Shown here: positions 27,120-37,214 of the stretch, piece after piece
Layout: each line of letters begins with the position of its first letter
Numbering within the stretch: the first letter of the stretch is position 1
IMG/VR virus record: IMGVR_UViG_3300006802_000101
Coordinates: 1-63,512 of that record
DNA from: a virus
Direction: 5' to 3' (one strand)
DNA length: 63,512 nucleotides
Translations under genes and position numbers: made by a program
Notes under the pieces: model-generated
Seen by the model: the letters and a program-made list of their open reading frames with translations, nothing else
Told to the model about the DNA's origin: nothing
Database searches by the model: none

Positions 27120-29141
27120 ATGTCCGAAAAGAACATAGATGAAATACAAGGAATATCTGTCTCTGTACCTAAAATACCACCCAGAAAAACAATACAGGGT
27201 TATGGTAAAAAGAAAAGAGAACAGAAATGGGAAAGAAATCCTCTTCCATCAAATTGGGATACCATGTCCGAAGGGGCAAGGTCTAAATTTGTTGAGCAAG
27301 AGTTTATTAGGAGAAGAGACGGATACTGGTTTTATAATAACGGAGAGCCAACATACATTACAGGACTACACTACTACTACTTAAATTGGTGTAAAATAGA
27401 TGTGGGATACCCAAGCTATTGGGATAGAGATAGAAGATTCTTTTTGGTATGGGAGTCTTGCATAAAAGATAACAACTGTTATGGCTTGATAATGCCAAAG
27501 CATAGACGACAAGGAGCATCATGGAAAGCTGCCGCTATAGTTCTAGAAGGAATTACCTCAATGTACAATTCAAATGGAGGAATAATGAGTAAGACTGGTG
27601 CTGACTCCAAAAAGCTTTTTGATAAAGTTGTTTATTTGTTTAGACAGCTACCACCATTCTTTCAGCCGATAATAGAAGGAACTGATTCTCCTAAGACAGT
27701 CTTGTCATTCAAAAAGCCTGGTGAAAGAATCACTAAAAACAAACAAACAGTATCCAAGTCTGAAGCATTGAATAGCCAGATAGATTGGAGAAATACAAAA
27801 AACAACTCTTATGATGGGGACAAGCTAGCTATATTTGTATCCGATGAGGGTGGTAAATGGTTAGAAGCTGATGTATCCAAAAACTGGCAGATTGTAAAGC
27901 CAGCATTATCACAAGGTAGAAAGATTGTGGGTAAAGCATTCTTACCTTCTACTGTAAACGAAATGGAAGCTGGTGGTAAATCATTCAAAGATATATGGGA
28001 TGACTCAGACCAGAATGATAAGGTTGTAGGGACTAACAGGACTAGGTCAGGGTTGTATAGGTATTTTACAGAAGCGTATGACGGTTATGAGGGGTTTATA
28101 GATGAGTACGGAATGTCTGTTATACATACACCCACATCAAAAACTTTTGACTTAGATGGGGATGAGATAACTATAGGTTCAAAAGAATACTTATCTCAGA
28201 TTAGAGATGGTTTGAAAAACGATACAAATAAATTAGCAGAACATAAAAGACAGTTTCCCTGGACACCAGAAGAAGCATTTAGAGTTTCAGTAGACACCTG
28301 TTTGTTTGACGCTGAAAAGATATACCAACAAATAGAATACTTAGAGGTTGTAGGGCCTTCCTTAACAAGTAGAGGTAATTTTATTTGGAAAAATGCAGAA
28401 CAAGATAGTGAGGTCAGATGGATACCAGACAAGAAGGGTAAGTGGGATGTTTCTTGGGTTCCTCCAAATGATGTAGGAATAAATAAAAAGAGACCTCCAA
28501 ACCAAGAGCTTCTTGTTGCTGGTTGTGACCCATTCGACCACGATGTAACTACTGACGGCAGACGTTCAAATGGAGCTGCTTACGTGTTTAAGAAGTTTAA
28601 TATACACGAAGAAGAAAGCCACATGTTTGTTGCCGAATATATTAACAGACCTCCAAAAGCTGAAATGTTTTACGAGGATATGTTAAAAATGTGTGTATTT
28701 TATGGCTGTCAAATACTAGTGGAAAATAATAAAATAGGATTGTTGCAGTACTTCAAGAAAAGAGGGTATGAAAAATATCTTATGGCAAGACCAGAAAGTA
28801 CTCATACAAAGTTTAGTAAAACTAGACAGGTGGAGTTAGGATTACCTACTACAGGTCAAGCTGTTATTAGTGCAATGACTGACGCTTTGCAAGCTTATGT
28901 ATATGATTATATAGGTATTAGAGAAGATGGTACTATGGGTAACTTATTCTTTTTCAACTTATTGAAAGATTTGCTTGAGTTTGACGCAACAAATAGAACT
29001 AAGTTTGATGCCAGTATGGCTGCTGGAATAACATTGCTTGCCGCACAAAAAAATATAAAACCGAAAATAGAAAAGAAAGTATATATACCATTTGTAAAAA
29101 AATATAACAATACTGGTGTAATTTCAAAACTGATTAAATAA
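27120..29141 (+). CDS. Terminase large subunit
   Basis: A 673-aa packaging motor. The ATPase part has a Walker A-like HRRQGASWK (128-136), with RQGAS in place of the classic GKS/T, and Walker B LAIFVSDEGG with Asp242-Glu243. The nuclease part has AGCDPFDHD with Asp470, ILVENNKIG with Glu535 and a late FDASMAAG with Asp, the RNase H-like metal triad. Length is typical. It cuts concatemers and drives DNA into the prohead; no small terminase subunit was recognised nearby. The stop overlaps the portal start (TAATG). Confidence 0.9.
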   Translation: MSEKNIDEIQGISVSVPKIPPRKTIQGYGKKKREQKWERNPLPSNWDTMSEGARSKFVEQEFIRRRDGYWFYNNGEPTYITGLHYYYLNWCKIDVGYPSYWDRDRRFFLVWESCIKDNNCYGLIMPKHRRQGASWKAAAIVLEGITSMYNSNGGIMSKTGADSKKLFDKVVYLFRQLPPFFQPIIEGTDSPKTVLSFKKPGERITKNKQTVSKSEALNSQIDWRNTKNNSYDGDKLAIFVSDEGGKWLEADVSKNWQIVKPALSQGRKIVGKAFLPSTVNEMEAGGKSFKDIWDDSDQNDKVVGTNRTRSGLYRYFTEAYDGYEGFIDEYGMSVIHTPTSKTFDLDGDEITIGSKEYLSQIRDGLKNDTNKLAEHKRQFPWTPEEAFRVSVDTCLFDAEKIYQQIEYLEVVGPSLTSRGNFIWKNAEQDSEVRWIPDKKGKWDVSWVPPNDVGINKKRPPNQELLVAGCDPFDHDVTTDGRRSNGAAYVFKKFNIHEEESHMFVAEYINRPPKAEMFYEDMLKMCVFYGCQILVENNKIGLLQYFKKRGYEKYLMARPESTHTKFSKTRQVELGLPTTGQAVISAMTDALQAYVYDYIGIREDGTMGNLFFFNLLKDLLEFDATNRTKFDASMAAGITLLAAQKNIKPKIEKKVYIPFVKKYNNTGVISKLIK

Positions 29142-31426
29142 TGGAAGACAACAAAAATTACGGAGGATACCCAGACCCATTTGCTTCACAAGAAGAAAAA
29201 CTAGAAAAGTCGTATGGCGTTAGGTATTTTAAAAGAATGTATCATGAGCATATAAACGAAAACAACTTGCTTAATGATAAACATAGAAGATACGAAAAAT
29301 GCAGAAGCTATGCGGATGGTTTACAGTCTATAGACAAATACAAGGATATTGTAGGGGCTGAAGGAGATACTTCGTATCTCAATCTAAACTGGGAAGCATT
29401 ACCTATCATTCCTAAGTTTGTTGATGTTATAACTGGAGGTCTTATAAACCAGGAACACAAGGTTAAATGTACAGCTATAGACCCTATGTCTGTTCAACAA
29501 AGAAATCAAGATAAGCTTGACATAGAGACAGATATGGTTATGAAGGAGTTTAGTGAAAAGATGACTCTAGCTAGCGGTATAGCTTTTAACAAAAACAACG
29601 AGTCTCTTCCTGAAGATAAAGATGAGCTTGACTTGTATATGAATTTAAACTACAAGCAAGCTACAGAGATAGCTATGGAACAAGGTATTGAGTTAACTCT
29701 ATACTTAAATAATTGGAATGAAATTAGAAAAAGAGTTATTAGAGACTTGATAACATTAAATATCGGTGCAACTAAAACTGATGTTATAAATGGTAAGATT
29801 GATATAAGATACGTAGACCCTCAGTATTTGGTTACATCTTATAGTAGCGACCCTTCTTTTAAAAAAATAAATCATGCTGGTGAAATTATATATATCACTA
29901 TACATGAGTTAAGAAAGATGGCTAAAGGAGAGTTTACTGAAGACGAACTAAGAGAGATTGCTGAGTTGAATGTAGGCAAACTTGGTAATCCTAAAAAATT
30001 CAGTTACAAGTCTATCAACTATAATGGTCAGACAGCTCATGCTTACGACTCATACAAAATAGCTGTACTAGATGGTGTGTTTAAGGTTTTTGATAATCTG
30101 GTTTATGAAAAGAAAGAAAACTCATTCGGAGGTTATTCTTATAACAAAAAGAAATCAAACTATAAATTACCTAAGAAATCAAAAAACGAAAGAGAGTTAG
30201 ATTCTAATACTGTTGAAATGGTTTACAAGGGTAAATATATTATTGGAACAGATTACATATTTAACTACGGTCATGCTGATAATATAATTAGACCAAAAAG
30301 TAATCTAACAGAAGCTGTTATACCCTATAGTATTTACTCTCCAAATCTAAAAGACATGGATAGTAAGTCTATAGTAGAAAGAATGATACCTTTTGCAGAC
30401 CAGATACAATTGGCACACCTTAAGATTCAACAGCTTATGGCAAAAGCAAAGCCAAAAGGTTCAGCTATAGAGTTGGGAGCTATAGAAAATGTTACAAAAG
30501 GTGATGGTGGTGTGTTTAGTCCTTTAGAAATACAGGACATATACCAACAAACAGGTAACTTGTACTACAGAATACAACAAGACGATGGAACTCAAGCTCC
30601 TGTAGCACCTATTCAAGAATTAGGAGGTGGTATAGGTGGTGCATTGCAAGAATTAGTTGCTATATACCAATACAACATGCAGATGATTCGTGATGTAACA
30701 GGAATCAATGAAGCTAGAGATGCTAGTATGCCTAGTAAAGATGCTTTAGTTGGTGTTCAAAAGATGGCTGTATTAGCATCTAACAACGCAACTAGATTTT
30801 TGAATCAGGCATACATAAGTATATACGAACATATGTCAAGATGTTTAGCACTTAGAGTTTCAGACCTTGTTAAATATAAAGGAGCATACGAAGGTTATGT
30901 TGAAGCTGTGGGAGAGTATAGTATGAAAGCTATCTCCGTAACTAAAGATGTTACTATGGCTGATTTTGGTATTATGATTGAAGCTTTGCCTGACGAAGAA
31001 GAAAGACAAATGATGGAGCAGAACATTCAGATGTCATTGAAGCAAGATACCCTTAGATTAGAGGATGCTATTATGATTAGAACTGTAAAAAATACAAAAC
31101 TGGCTAATCAAATGTTAATGCAGAGAAGAAAAAAGTATCAGGCTGAAAAAGCTGCTGAAGCACAAAGGAATGCACAGATAAATGCTCAGATACAAAGAGA
31201 GTCTGCTTTATCTAAGGCTCAGGCTGAAACAGCTAGTGCTGCTGAAAAGTCAAAACTAGAAATAGAAAGGATTCAAGTTGAATTTATGCTAAAAGAAGAG
31301 TTTGAGAAAAAACAGCATGAAAGAAAGATGAAAGAACTTGAATTACAAGGAAAAATGAAGGCTGAACACATTGAAATAGCACAAAATGATGTTGAGTCAG
31401 ATATGACAAGAATAAGAAAACAATAA
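29141..31426 (+). CDS. Portal protein
   Basis: A 761-aa protein overlapping the terminase stop by one base. The N-terminal part (YLNLNWEALPIIPKFVDVITGGL) and the central region (YVDPQYLVT, IVERMIPFADQIQLAHLKIQQ, VTGINEARD) fit the portal of Bacteroidota podoviruses. The last ~120 residues are a long Gln/Glu/Lys coiled coil (AEKAAEAQRNAQINAQIQ), the likely barrel region. It forms the dodecameric vertex for packaging and tail attachment. Confidence 0.85.
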   Translation: MEDNKNYGGYPDPFASQEEKLEKSYGVRYFKRMYHEHINENNLLNDKHRRYEKCRSYADGLQSIDKYKDIVGAEGDTSYLNLNWEALPIIPKFVDVITGGLINQEHKVKCTAIDPMSVQQRNQDKLDIETDMVMKEFSEKMTLASGIAFNKNNESLPEDKDELDLYMNLNYKQATEIAMEQGIELTLYLNNWNEIRKRVIRDLITLNIGATKTDVINGKIDIRYVDPQYLVTSYSSDPSFKKINHAGEIIYITIHELRKMAKGEFTEDELREIAELNVGKLGNPKKFSYKSINYNGQTAHAYDSYKIAVLDGVFKVFDNLVYEKKENSFGGYSYNKKKSNYKLPKKSKNERELDSNTVEMVYKGKYIIGTDYIFNYGHADNIIRPKSNLTEAVIPYSIYSPNLKDMDSKSIVERMIPFADQIQLAHLKIQQLMAKAKPKGSAIELGAIENVTKGDGGVFSPLEIQDIYQQTGNLYYRIQQDDGTQAPVAPIQELGGGIGGALQELVAIYQYNMQMIRDVTGINEARDASMPSKDALVGVQKMAVLASNNATRFLNQAYISIYEHMSRCLALRVSDLVKYKGAYEGYVEAVGEYSMKAISVTKDVTMADFGIMIEALPDEEERQMMEQNIQMSLKQDTLRLEDAIMIRTVKNTKLANQMLMQRRKKYQAEKAAEAQRNAQINAQIQRESALSKAQAETASAAEKSKLEIERIQVEFMLKEEFEKKQHERKMKELELQGKMKAEHIEIAQNDVESDMTRIRKQ

Positions 31427-31432
31427 AAAGTT

Positions 31433-31463
31433 TTTGAAATTGTTAATAAATATATTATATTTG
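31433..31463 (+). promoter_or_regulatory. Late promoter for scaffold and capsid genes
   Basis: TTTTTG at 31431-31436, 19 bases, TATATTTG at 31456-31463: a perfect consensus. It lies 25 bases before the scaffold ATG and boosts capsid expression over the upstream portal genes. Confidence 0.85.
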
Positions 31464-31488
31464 CATACTAACCTAAATTTAATTTAAA

Positions 31489-32652
31489 ATGGCGAACAAT
31501 AGATTCGAAGAGCTGATTGCTAAACAATTTGATGCGGCAGCTCAAGAAAAAGGTGTTAAACCTGAAGAAACAAAAAGTGATGAAACCAAAGAAGTTGAAG
31601 CTAGTACAACTAACGAGACAGGAGTGGATGGAAGCACTGAAAGTTCCGAAACCGTACAGGAACAAGAAACTGTACAGCCGGAAGGAGAAACACAAGAAGA
31701 AAGTTCTTTAAATACTGAAAATAAAGAAGAGACTCCAGAAGTATCGGATACTCCTAAACAAAGTGAGGAAGCCAAAACTACTGAACCATCTTATGAGTTT
31801 GAGGATTTACTAATCGAAAAGAGTAATGGTAAGTTTACTACATATGATGAGGTAGCAGAAGCTATAGATGCACTTGAAAAAAGCTCACAAAATCAATTCG
31901 CAAACGAACAGATTGAGAATTTAAACAATTATGTAGCGAATGGGGGTGATATAATGGATTTTCTTACTACTCAATTAACAGACTATGAGTCGATGAGTGA
32001 TGAACAGCTTGTAAAATCTGTATGGTCAATGAATGAAAAAGACTTGACTAGAGATGAAGTTGATATGTTATTCGAAGACTCTTATAAGTTAAATGAGGAA
32101 CAATGGACTGACAGAGAAGTTAAATTAGCGAAGATAAGACTAAAGCGAGATGCTAAGTCTGCTAAAGATGAACTACTTAAGCTTCAGAAACAAAACTCTA
32201 TCCCTAAATCTGTTGCTGACAACAAAGAGCAGTTAGAGGCTCAGGAGAAAGCACAGAAAGAATGGGTTAAGAAAGTTGAGGTTTCAGCTAGACAACTTAA
32301 GAGCATTGACGTAGACGTTAATGAACAAGGAGACAAGTTTAGCTATCAAGTTCCAGAAGATACTGTGAAAACGGTTAGAAAGTCTAATAGAGACTTAAAT
32401 AAATTCTGGTCTAGATACATCAATGAAGATGGGACTGAAGACATGGCTAGTTTAAATAGAGACATGGCTATCTTAAATGACTTTGATAATATTATTAGAG
32501 CTGTTTATTCTCAGGCACGTTCAACTGGTAAGGAGACTGTTGTTAAGGATTTAAAGAATCCTAGTTATACTCCAGAATCTAAACCTAAAACGACTGAGCA
32601 AAAATTGACTATACAGGAACAGATTGCTCAACAACTGAAAAATAATTTTTAA
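31489..32652 (+). CDS. Putative scaffolding protein
   Basis: A 387-aa, very acidic protein directly before the major capsid gene. The first ~110 residues are low-complexity Glu/Thr/Ser/Gln (for example ETKSDETKEVEASTTNE), followed by helical, charged segments and a basic C-terminus ending EQIAQQLKNNF. Composition, size and position fit a scaffold that organises the procapsid and is then released. No protease was recognised. Confidence 0.75.
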   Translation: MANNRFEELIAKQFDAAAQEKGVKPEETKSDETKEVEASTTNETGVDGSTESSETVQEQETVQPEGETQEESSLNTENKEETPEVSDTPKQSEEAKTTEPSYEFEDLLIEKSNGKFTTYDEVAEAIDALEKSSQNQFANEQIENLNNYVANGGDIMDFLTTQLTDYESMSDEQLVKSVWSMNEKDLTRDEVDMLFEDSYKLNEEQWTDREVKLAKIRLKRDAKSAKDELLKLQKQNSIPKSVADNKEQLEAQEKAQKEWVKKVEVSARQLKSIDVDVNEQGDKFSYQVPEDTVKTVRKSNRDLNKFWSRYINEDGTEDMASLNRDMAILNDFDNIIRAVYSQARSTGKETVVKDLKNPSYTPESKPKTTEQKLTIQEQIAQQLKNNF

Positions 32653-32671
32653 CCGTATAAATATTAAATAG

Positions 32672-34051
32672 ATGTCTTATACAACTACGCCTGGAATCCC
32701 AAGTGCATTCAAACAGGCAACAAATGAAAACTACGTGTCTTCATTAAGTATTCACCACCCACAAGTGGCTGAAGATTTTGTAGACCGTTATGGAGACCAA
32801 TCATTGATGGGTCTATTAGATGCTTTAGGAGCAAAAGCTCCTGTAGCTGGTAAAGTGTTCGAGCACTATGAGTCTGACTACTTACACCAAAACTTTAAAC
32901 TAAAAACAGCTGCTACTGTACTTGCTACTGGTACAAAAGTTGAGGTTGCTGTAGGTTTTACTTCTACTGGTGCTAACGATGGTAACATTTTCTTAAGAAA
33001 AGGTGACATTGTTATGAACTCTGTAGGAGAAATGGCTTTAGTTACTATAGATGGTGATACATCTGGTCACGCTGCTGACGAGGTTACTTTAATGTCGTAT
33101 GGTGCTGACTGGGCTGCTCAAACTACTACTTCTGAAATTCTTATCGTTGTAGGTAATGAGCACGAAGAAGGTACTGGACAGCCAAAAGGAATCACTCCTA
33201 CTGTTAACAAGTATACTAACTCTGTTGCTATTATGAAAGAATCTTTCGAAGTAACTGGTTCTGAAGCTACAAACAAAATCTGGTTTGAAGTAACTGACCC
33301 TAACACTGGAGAAAGAGGATTTTTATGGTATATCAAAGGTGAGGCTGATACTTACAAGCGTTTTATGAACTATTGTGAGACTCAAATGTTATTAGGTCAA
33401 AAAGCTACTAATGCTTCTTTACCTGGAACTATTGACCAAGGTGGTATCACTGGTACTGAAGGTCTTCTTGAGTTTATCAAGTCTGGTAATCAGCAGTCTT
33501 ACAACCAATTAAGTGGTTTTAACTTGTCTGACTTTGATGCTATGATTCGTAAATTAGACACTCAAAGAGGTGCTAAAGAAAACATGATGTACTGTGGTAT
33601 TGATTTATCTTTAGCTATTGATGATGCTGTAGCTGCAATGTTTGCTGGTGGTGGTATTCAGTATGGTGCTTTCAACGGTGCTGAAGAAATCGCAGTAGCA
33701 TTTGGTTTCAACTCATTCACTCGTGGTGGTTACACATTCCACAAAAAAGTATATGATGCATTCAACTACTCTCCAATGATGGGAGCTGATGGATACAACT
33801 ATGCTGGTATGGGTATGGTAATTCCTGGTGACTCTCAGCGTGACGCTAGAACTCGTGAAGCTATTCCTTCATTGAGAATCCGTTACAAAGCTGCTGAAGG
33901 TTACTCTCGTGAGATGGAGCATTTCTTAACTGGTTCTGCTGGTTTAGCTCAAGTTACTAATGACGAGGATAACATGAAGTGTCACTACAGAACTGAAAGA
34001 GGTTTTGAAGGTTTCGCTAACAACAGATTTATGCTTATCGAAAGAGCATAA
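32672..34051 (+). CDS. Major capsid protein
   Basis: A 459-aa protein between the scaffold and a strong terminator, the standard place of the capsid gene. It is mostly beta-rich with an N-terminal arm (SYTTTPGIPSAFKQAT) and blocks such as FEHYESDYLHQNFKL, RGFLWYIKGEADTYKRF and MEHFLTGSAGLAQVTND. The DNA shows strong use of GCT, ACT and GGT codons, as expected for a very highly expressed gene. The HK97 fold is inferred from context. Confidence 0.85.
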   Translation: MSYTTTPGIPSAFKQATNENYVSSLSIHHPQVAEDFVDRYGDQSLMGLLDALGAKAPVAGKVFEHYESDYLHQNFKLKTAATVLATGTKVEVAVGFTSTGANDGNIFLRKGDIVMNSVGEMALVTIDGDTSGHAADEVTLMSYGADWAAQTTTSEILIVVGNEHEEGTGQPKGITPTVNKYTNSVAIMKESFEVTGSEATNKIWFEVTDPNTGERGFLWYIKGEADTYKRFMNYCETQMLLGQKATNASLPGTIDQGGITGTEGLLEFIKSGNQQSYNQLSGFNLSDFDAMIRKLDTQRGAKENMMYCGIDLSLAIDDAVAAMFAGGGIQYGAFNGAEEIAVAFGFNSFTRGGYTFHKKVYDAFNYSPMMGADGYNYAGMGMVIPGDSQRDARTREAIPSLRIRYKAAEGYSREMEHFLTGSAGLAQVTNDEDNMKCHYRTERGFEGFANNRFMLIERA

Positions 34052-34066
34052 TTTATATAGGATTAC

Positions 34067-34098
34067 GGAGGGGGGTGTCACCCCCTCCTAATTCTTTT
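34067..34098 (+). terminator. Strong terminator after the capsid gene
   Basis: An 8-bp GGAGGGGG / CCCCCTCC stem is followed by TAATTC and nine T. It limits read-through from the capsid gene into the connector genes. Confidence 0.9.
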
Positions 34099-34127
34099 TT
34101 TTTAATTTTAATTTAAACTTTAATAAA

Positions 34128-34952
34128 ATGACAAACAATAAAAGAAAACCCACTATTTTCCAGTTAACAAGGATGAATCAAAATCCAGCAACTCAAGGGA
34201 GATACTACCCAATATCATATAGAATACCATCAGTAGATGAGATATTTGATGAAGAGACTGGAACTAACAGAAAAATAAGATACGTTATTGGTGAGCAGTC
34301 TATATTTGAAGACGAGCAAACAACTAAGAATCCTGTAGTCGGTGACATTGTATTTATTAATGGTCAGTTGATTGTTCCTTACCAAAAGCCAGTATTAAGA
34401 GATTTCTTGTTTGCTTCAAACTACAACAAGTCTAATGAAAATAGAATACCAAGCATGAAGCAGATATTCGAAACATTAGATTTTGAAAAAGAAGCAAAAG
34501 AAGATTTAGAATCTTTAGAGTTAGAGTTTCAGGCAATTGAAATGGCTATGAATATTGAACCACAAGAGATGGTTGCTTTATGCAAAGTCTTAGGTATTAA
34601 TACAGACCGTTCAATGTATGAAATCAAGCATGACTTTATGAGATTTGTTAAGAATAATCCATTCGATTTTATTGAAAGTCTTAATGACCCAAGAATAGAG
34701 CGTAAGCAAGTTATTGTGGAAGCTTTGGATAATAAAATCATTTCCTCAAACACAACAAAAAGAACTATAGATTGGGGAGGTAAAAATGGACAAACAATTT
34801 CTATCGTTCCAATAGGTGTAGACCCTATAGATTCTTTTGTAGAGTTTACATTTGAAAAAGACGGAGAAGAAGTTTATAGAAGAGTTGTAAGTATGTTAGA
34901 GGCTAAGTTAAAGCCTAAAAAACAAACTGCAAAGAAAGCTAAGGCTGAATAG
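34128..34952 (+). CDS. Putative head-associated protein downstream of the capsid gene
   Basis: A 274-aa protein. The N-terminus is mixed (RYYPISYRIPSVDEIFDEETG), the centre is acidic helical (EKEAKEDLESLELEFQAIEMAM), and the C-terminus is Lys/Ala-rich (KPKKQTAKKAKAE). Position right after the capsid gene and before the connectors suggests a head protein, perhaps head-vertex or completion. No family recognised. A terminator follows. Confidence 0.7.
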   Translation: MTNNKRKPTIFQLTRMNQNPATQGRYYPISYRIPSVDEIFDEETGTNRKIRYVIGEQSIFEDEQTTKNPVVGDIVFINGQLIVPYQKPVLRDFLFASNYNKSNENRIPSMKQIFETLDFEKEAKEDLESLELEFQAIEMAMNIEPQEMVALCKVLGINTDRSMYEIKHDFMRFVKNNPFDFIESLNDPRIERKQVIVEALDNKIISSNTTKRTIDWGGKNGQTISIVPIGVDPIDSFVEFTFEKDGEEVYRRVVSMLEAKLKPKKQTAKKAKAE

Positions 34953-34975
34953 CCACATAGTTTATACAGATTTTG

Positions 34976-35010
34976 GAAGGGGGAATAAATTAACATTCCC
35001 CTTTCTTTTT
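34976..35010 (+). terminator. Terminator before the connector genes
   Basis: An 11-bp stem (GAAGGGGGAAT / ATTCCCCTTTC, one G-U pair) with an 8-base loop and then five T. Confidence 0.85.
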
Positions 35011-35024
35011 AACATTTTTTTTCG

Positions 35025-35032
35025 TATATTTG
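35025..35032 (+). promoter_or_regulatory. Promoter -7 box for the connector and tail operon
   Basis: TATATTTG lies 19 bases before the ATG at 35052. At the -33 position, 19 bases up, is TTTC, one base off consensus. Confidence 0.65.
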
Positions 35033-35051
35033 TAGATACTCAACCTAGAAT

Positions 35052-35834
35052 ATGATAAGAACAATCGACATAGATGAAATGTACAGGTTTGTACAGTTTA
35101 TTGCAAACAAAGAACAATCTGGGTTTATTAAGCCTTCAGAATTTAACTTAGCAGCACAACAAGCTCAAATTCAGTTGTTTACTGAGCGTTACGGTCACCC
35201 TTCAGAGTATACTATGGGCAACCCTATACCAGTTACTGGTGGTTATGCACAGAGCCAAAAGCTTCAAGATGATTTTAATCCTTTTATTATGTCCGCTTCT
35301 TTTAATGGTGGTGATATAAGATTAAACTCCTTAACTTGTGATTATGCTCACCTTGTAGCTATATATGGAGACACAGGTCAGAGGGTAAAGTTAGTTGGTT
35401 TAGATGAGTATGCAGAAATGACGACATCTCAGTTGTACGCTCCAAGTAGTTCATATCCAGTTGCTTACTTTGCAGATAGGATGAGAATAAATATTGATGG
35501 AGTAAATTCAGGTACGGTTTATTACCTAAGATACCCTAACGACCCTAACTGGGATTATTTTAAAGATAATTCTGGAAAACCTTTAGATTCTTCTGGAGGT
35601 AGTATTGTAACATATCCTGTTTTTGACGACTCTCCTTCAGGCAATGTATACAACGATGAGACAGGTTACAATTGTAATAACACTGGAAACCCTTACGATA
35701 ACTGTGTTAATTTTGAGTTTCCTTACGATTGTTTTAATGAAATAGCTATAAAAATATTAAGTTTTGTTGGTATAAACTTGAGAGAGCAAGCTTTAACACA
35801 GTACACGGAACTTAAAGAACAACAAGGTATATAA
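35052..35834 (+). CDS. Putative head-tail connector (ring) protein
   Basis: A 260-aa protein, the first of three tightly coupled genes after the head genes. The helical N-terminus (IDIDEMYRFVQFIANKEQSGFIKPSEFN) and the beta-rich remainder, plus an Asn/Gly-rich insertion with four Cys (YNCNNTGNPYDNCVN, then YDCFNE), fit an adaptor/ring protein of a podovirus. Its stop overlaps the next start (TAATG). Confidence 0.7.
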   Translation: MIRTIDIDEMYRFVQFIANKEQSGFIKPSEFNLAAQQAQIQLFTERYGHPSEYTMGNPIPVTGGYAQSQKLQDDFNPFIMSASFNGGDIRLNSLTCDYAHLVAIYGDTGQRVKLVGLDEYAEMTTSQLYAPSSSYPVAYFADRMRINIDGVNSGTVYYLRYPNDPNWDYFKDNSGKPLDSSGGSIVTYPVFDDSPSGNVYNDETGYNCNNTGNPYDNCVNFEFPYDCFNEIAIKILSFVGINLREQALTQYTELKEQQGI

Positions 35835-36478
35835 TGGCAACTAAAGTATCATTAGCAGAACAGGTAAAAAGAATGCTATCTGGTGGAGACCCACGTTCAG
35901 ATAGTGATATTGATATAAGAGAGTTAGTTCAAGCTGTAGAAAGTACAAGAGATAGGGTTCAGTACGAGGTCTTGGTTAATTCTGCTGAAAATGCTATGAA
36001 TCCTTCTTTTACTGACACTGAGTTATTTAGCCAGTTAGTTATAAAGCAAAGTGTTAGCAGTGTTTCTGGAGAGGGTGGTTATAAGCATTACATTAAGGAT
36101 TACTTAAGTTTACCAGATGATAAGGGATTGTTTTACGTTCAAAAAGCTGATAAGAATACAGAGTTTGATACCCTTTTAAGAGCACAAGGAACTCCAGCTT
36201 TTTGGAGGTTTAACCCTGAAAATGTGTCTTACGAAGGGTTAGTTGCTTATTGGGTTTTAAGGGATACTTCAGGCCCTTACATTTGGACTATAAAAAACCC
36301 TAACGGACTTACAGTTCATCTTATACCTTTAACTAGAGAGCTTGGAGATACTGTAGAGCTTCCTGGTGGAGGATTTATAGACGATATGGTAGTTCAAAGA
36401 GTATATGAGATGTATGCAAGTGCAACTCAAATACCAAAAGACAATCTTGGTGATAATGTACCAAAAATAAATAGATAA
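35834..36478 (+). CDS. Putative connector or tail-ring protein
   Basis: A 214-aa protein coupled by TAATG overlaps to both neighbours. An N-terminal helical, acidic segment (RSDSDIDIRELVQAVESTRDRV) is followed by a beta-rich domain and a final helix (MVVQRVYEMYASATQIP). This pattern is common in the second adaptor of podovirus necks. No family name can be given with confidence. Confidence 0.65.
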   Translation: MATKVSLAEQVKRMLSGGDPRSDSDIDIRELVQAVESTRDRVQYEVLVNSAENAMNPSFTDTELFSQLVIKQSVSSVSGEGGYKHYIKDYLSLPDDKGLFYVQKADKNTEFDTLLRAQGTPAFWRFNPENVSYEGLVAYWVLRDTSGPYIWTIKNPNGLTVHLIPLTRELGDTVELPGGGFIDDMVVQRVYEMYASATQIPKDNLGDNVPKINR

Positions 36479-37212
36479 TGGCAAATAGTCACGGAAGAAA
36501 AATAGCAATAAGAGAAATTGTAAAATCTCTTTTAATACAAGAAGGTTCTTTTACCGAGCACAAAATGATGCAATATATGGATATTGCTTTAAGAGGCCTT
36601 AAAGAGCTTTCTTATGATGTTTCAAAAGATATTAAGTATGCGGTTGTTTTAGCTAGCAATAATTTAACAGTGGCTATCCCACCAGATTGTGTTCAGATAT
36701 TGAAGATAGGTTTAGTTAAAGATGGTAGGTTTGTAGATTTTGGTAGTGAAGAAAGTATATCTTTTTCTCCAGATACAACAACAGAAGCTGGTGACTTTTT
36801 TAATGACAGCGTAAACTGGTATGCCAACTACAGAAATGGAGAAAATACTGGTGGTGCTTACGGTCACGGAGGTGGTCACAAGCCAGCTTATTATAGAATA
36901 AATTCAGATAGAAACTTAATCCATCTATCTTCAGAGTTTAAATCAGGACAAGTTGCTATGGAGTATATATCAGATGGTATTAGACAAGGCGGAACATCTT
37001 CTGTTCATGTGTTTCTTGAAGAAGCAATTAGAGCATGGATATGGTGGAAGGTTACGCAAAGAAAAAGAGATACTAGTCCTCAAGAAAAAGAATTAGCCAG
37101 AAGAGATTGGTTTAATGAGAAAAGAATAGCTAAGTCTAGAATGCAGTCGTTTACAAAGGAAGAGGCATTAAGAGTAAGTAGAAAAGGAAATAAGCAAGCA
37201 CCTAAGTTTTAA
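36478..37212 (+). CDS. T7 gp11/P22 gp4-type tail adaptor
   Basis: A 244-aa protein. A helical start (IREIVKSLLIQEGSFTEHKMMQYMDIALRGLKELSYD), a beta core (VVLASNNLTVAIPPDCVQILKIGLV) and a long C-terminal helix (VFLEEAIRAWIWWKVTQRKRD) follow the plan of tail-tube adaptors that bind the portal. A Gly/His-rich loop (GAYGHGGGH) lies between. It precedes the nozzle gene by 2 bases. Confidence 0.75.
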   Translation: MANSHGRKIAIREIVKSLLIQEGSFTEHKMMQYMDIALRGLKELSYDVSKDIKYAVVLASNNLTVAIPPDCVQILKIGLVKDGRFVDFGSEESISFSPDTTTEAGDFFNDSVNWYANYRNGENTGGAYGHGGGHKPAYYRINSDRNLIHLSSEFKSGQVAMEYISDGIRQGGTSSVHVFLEEAIRAWIWWKVTQRKRDTSPQEKELARRDWFNEKRIAKSRMQSFTKEEALRVSRKGNKQAPKF

Positions 37213-37214
37213 GA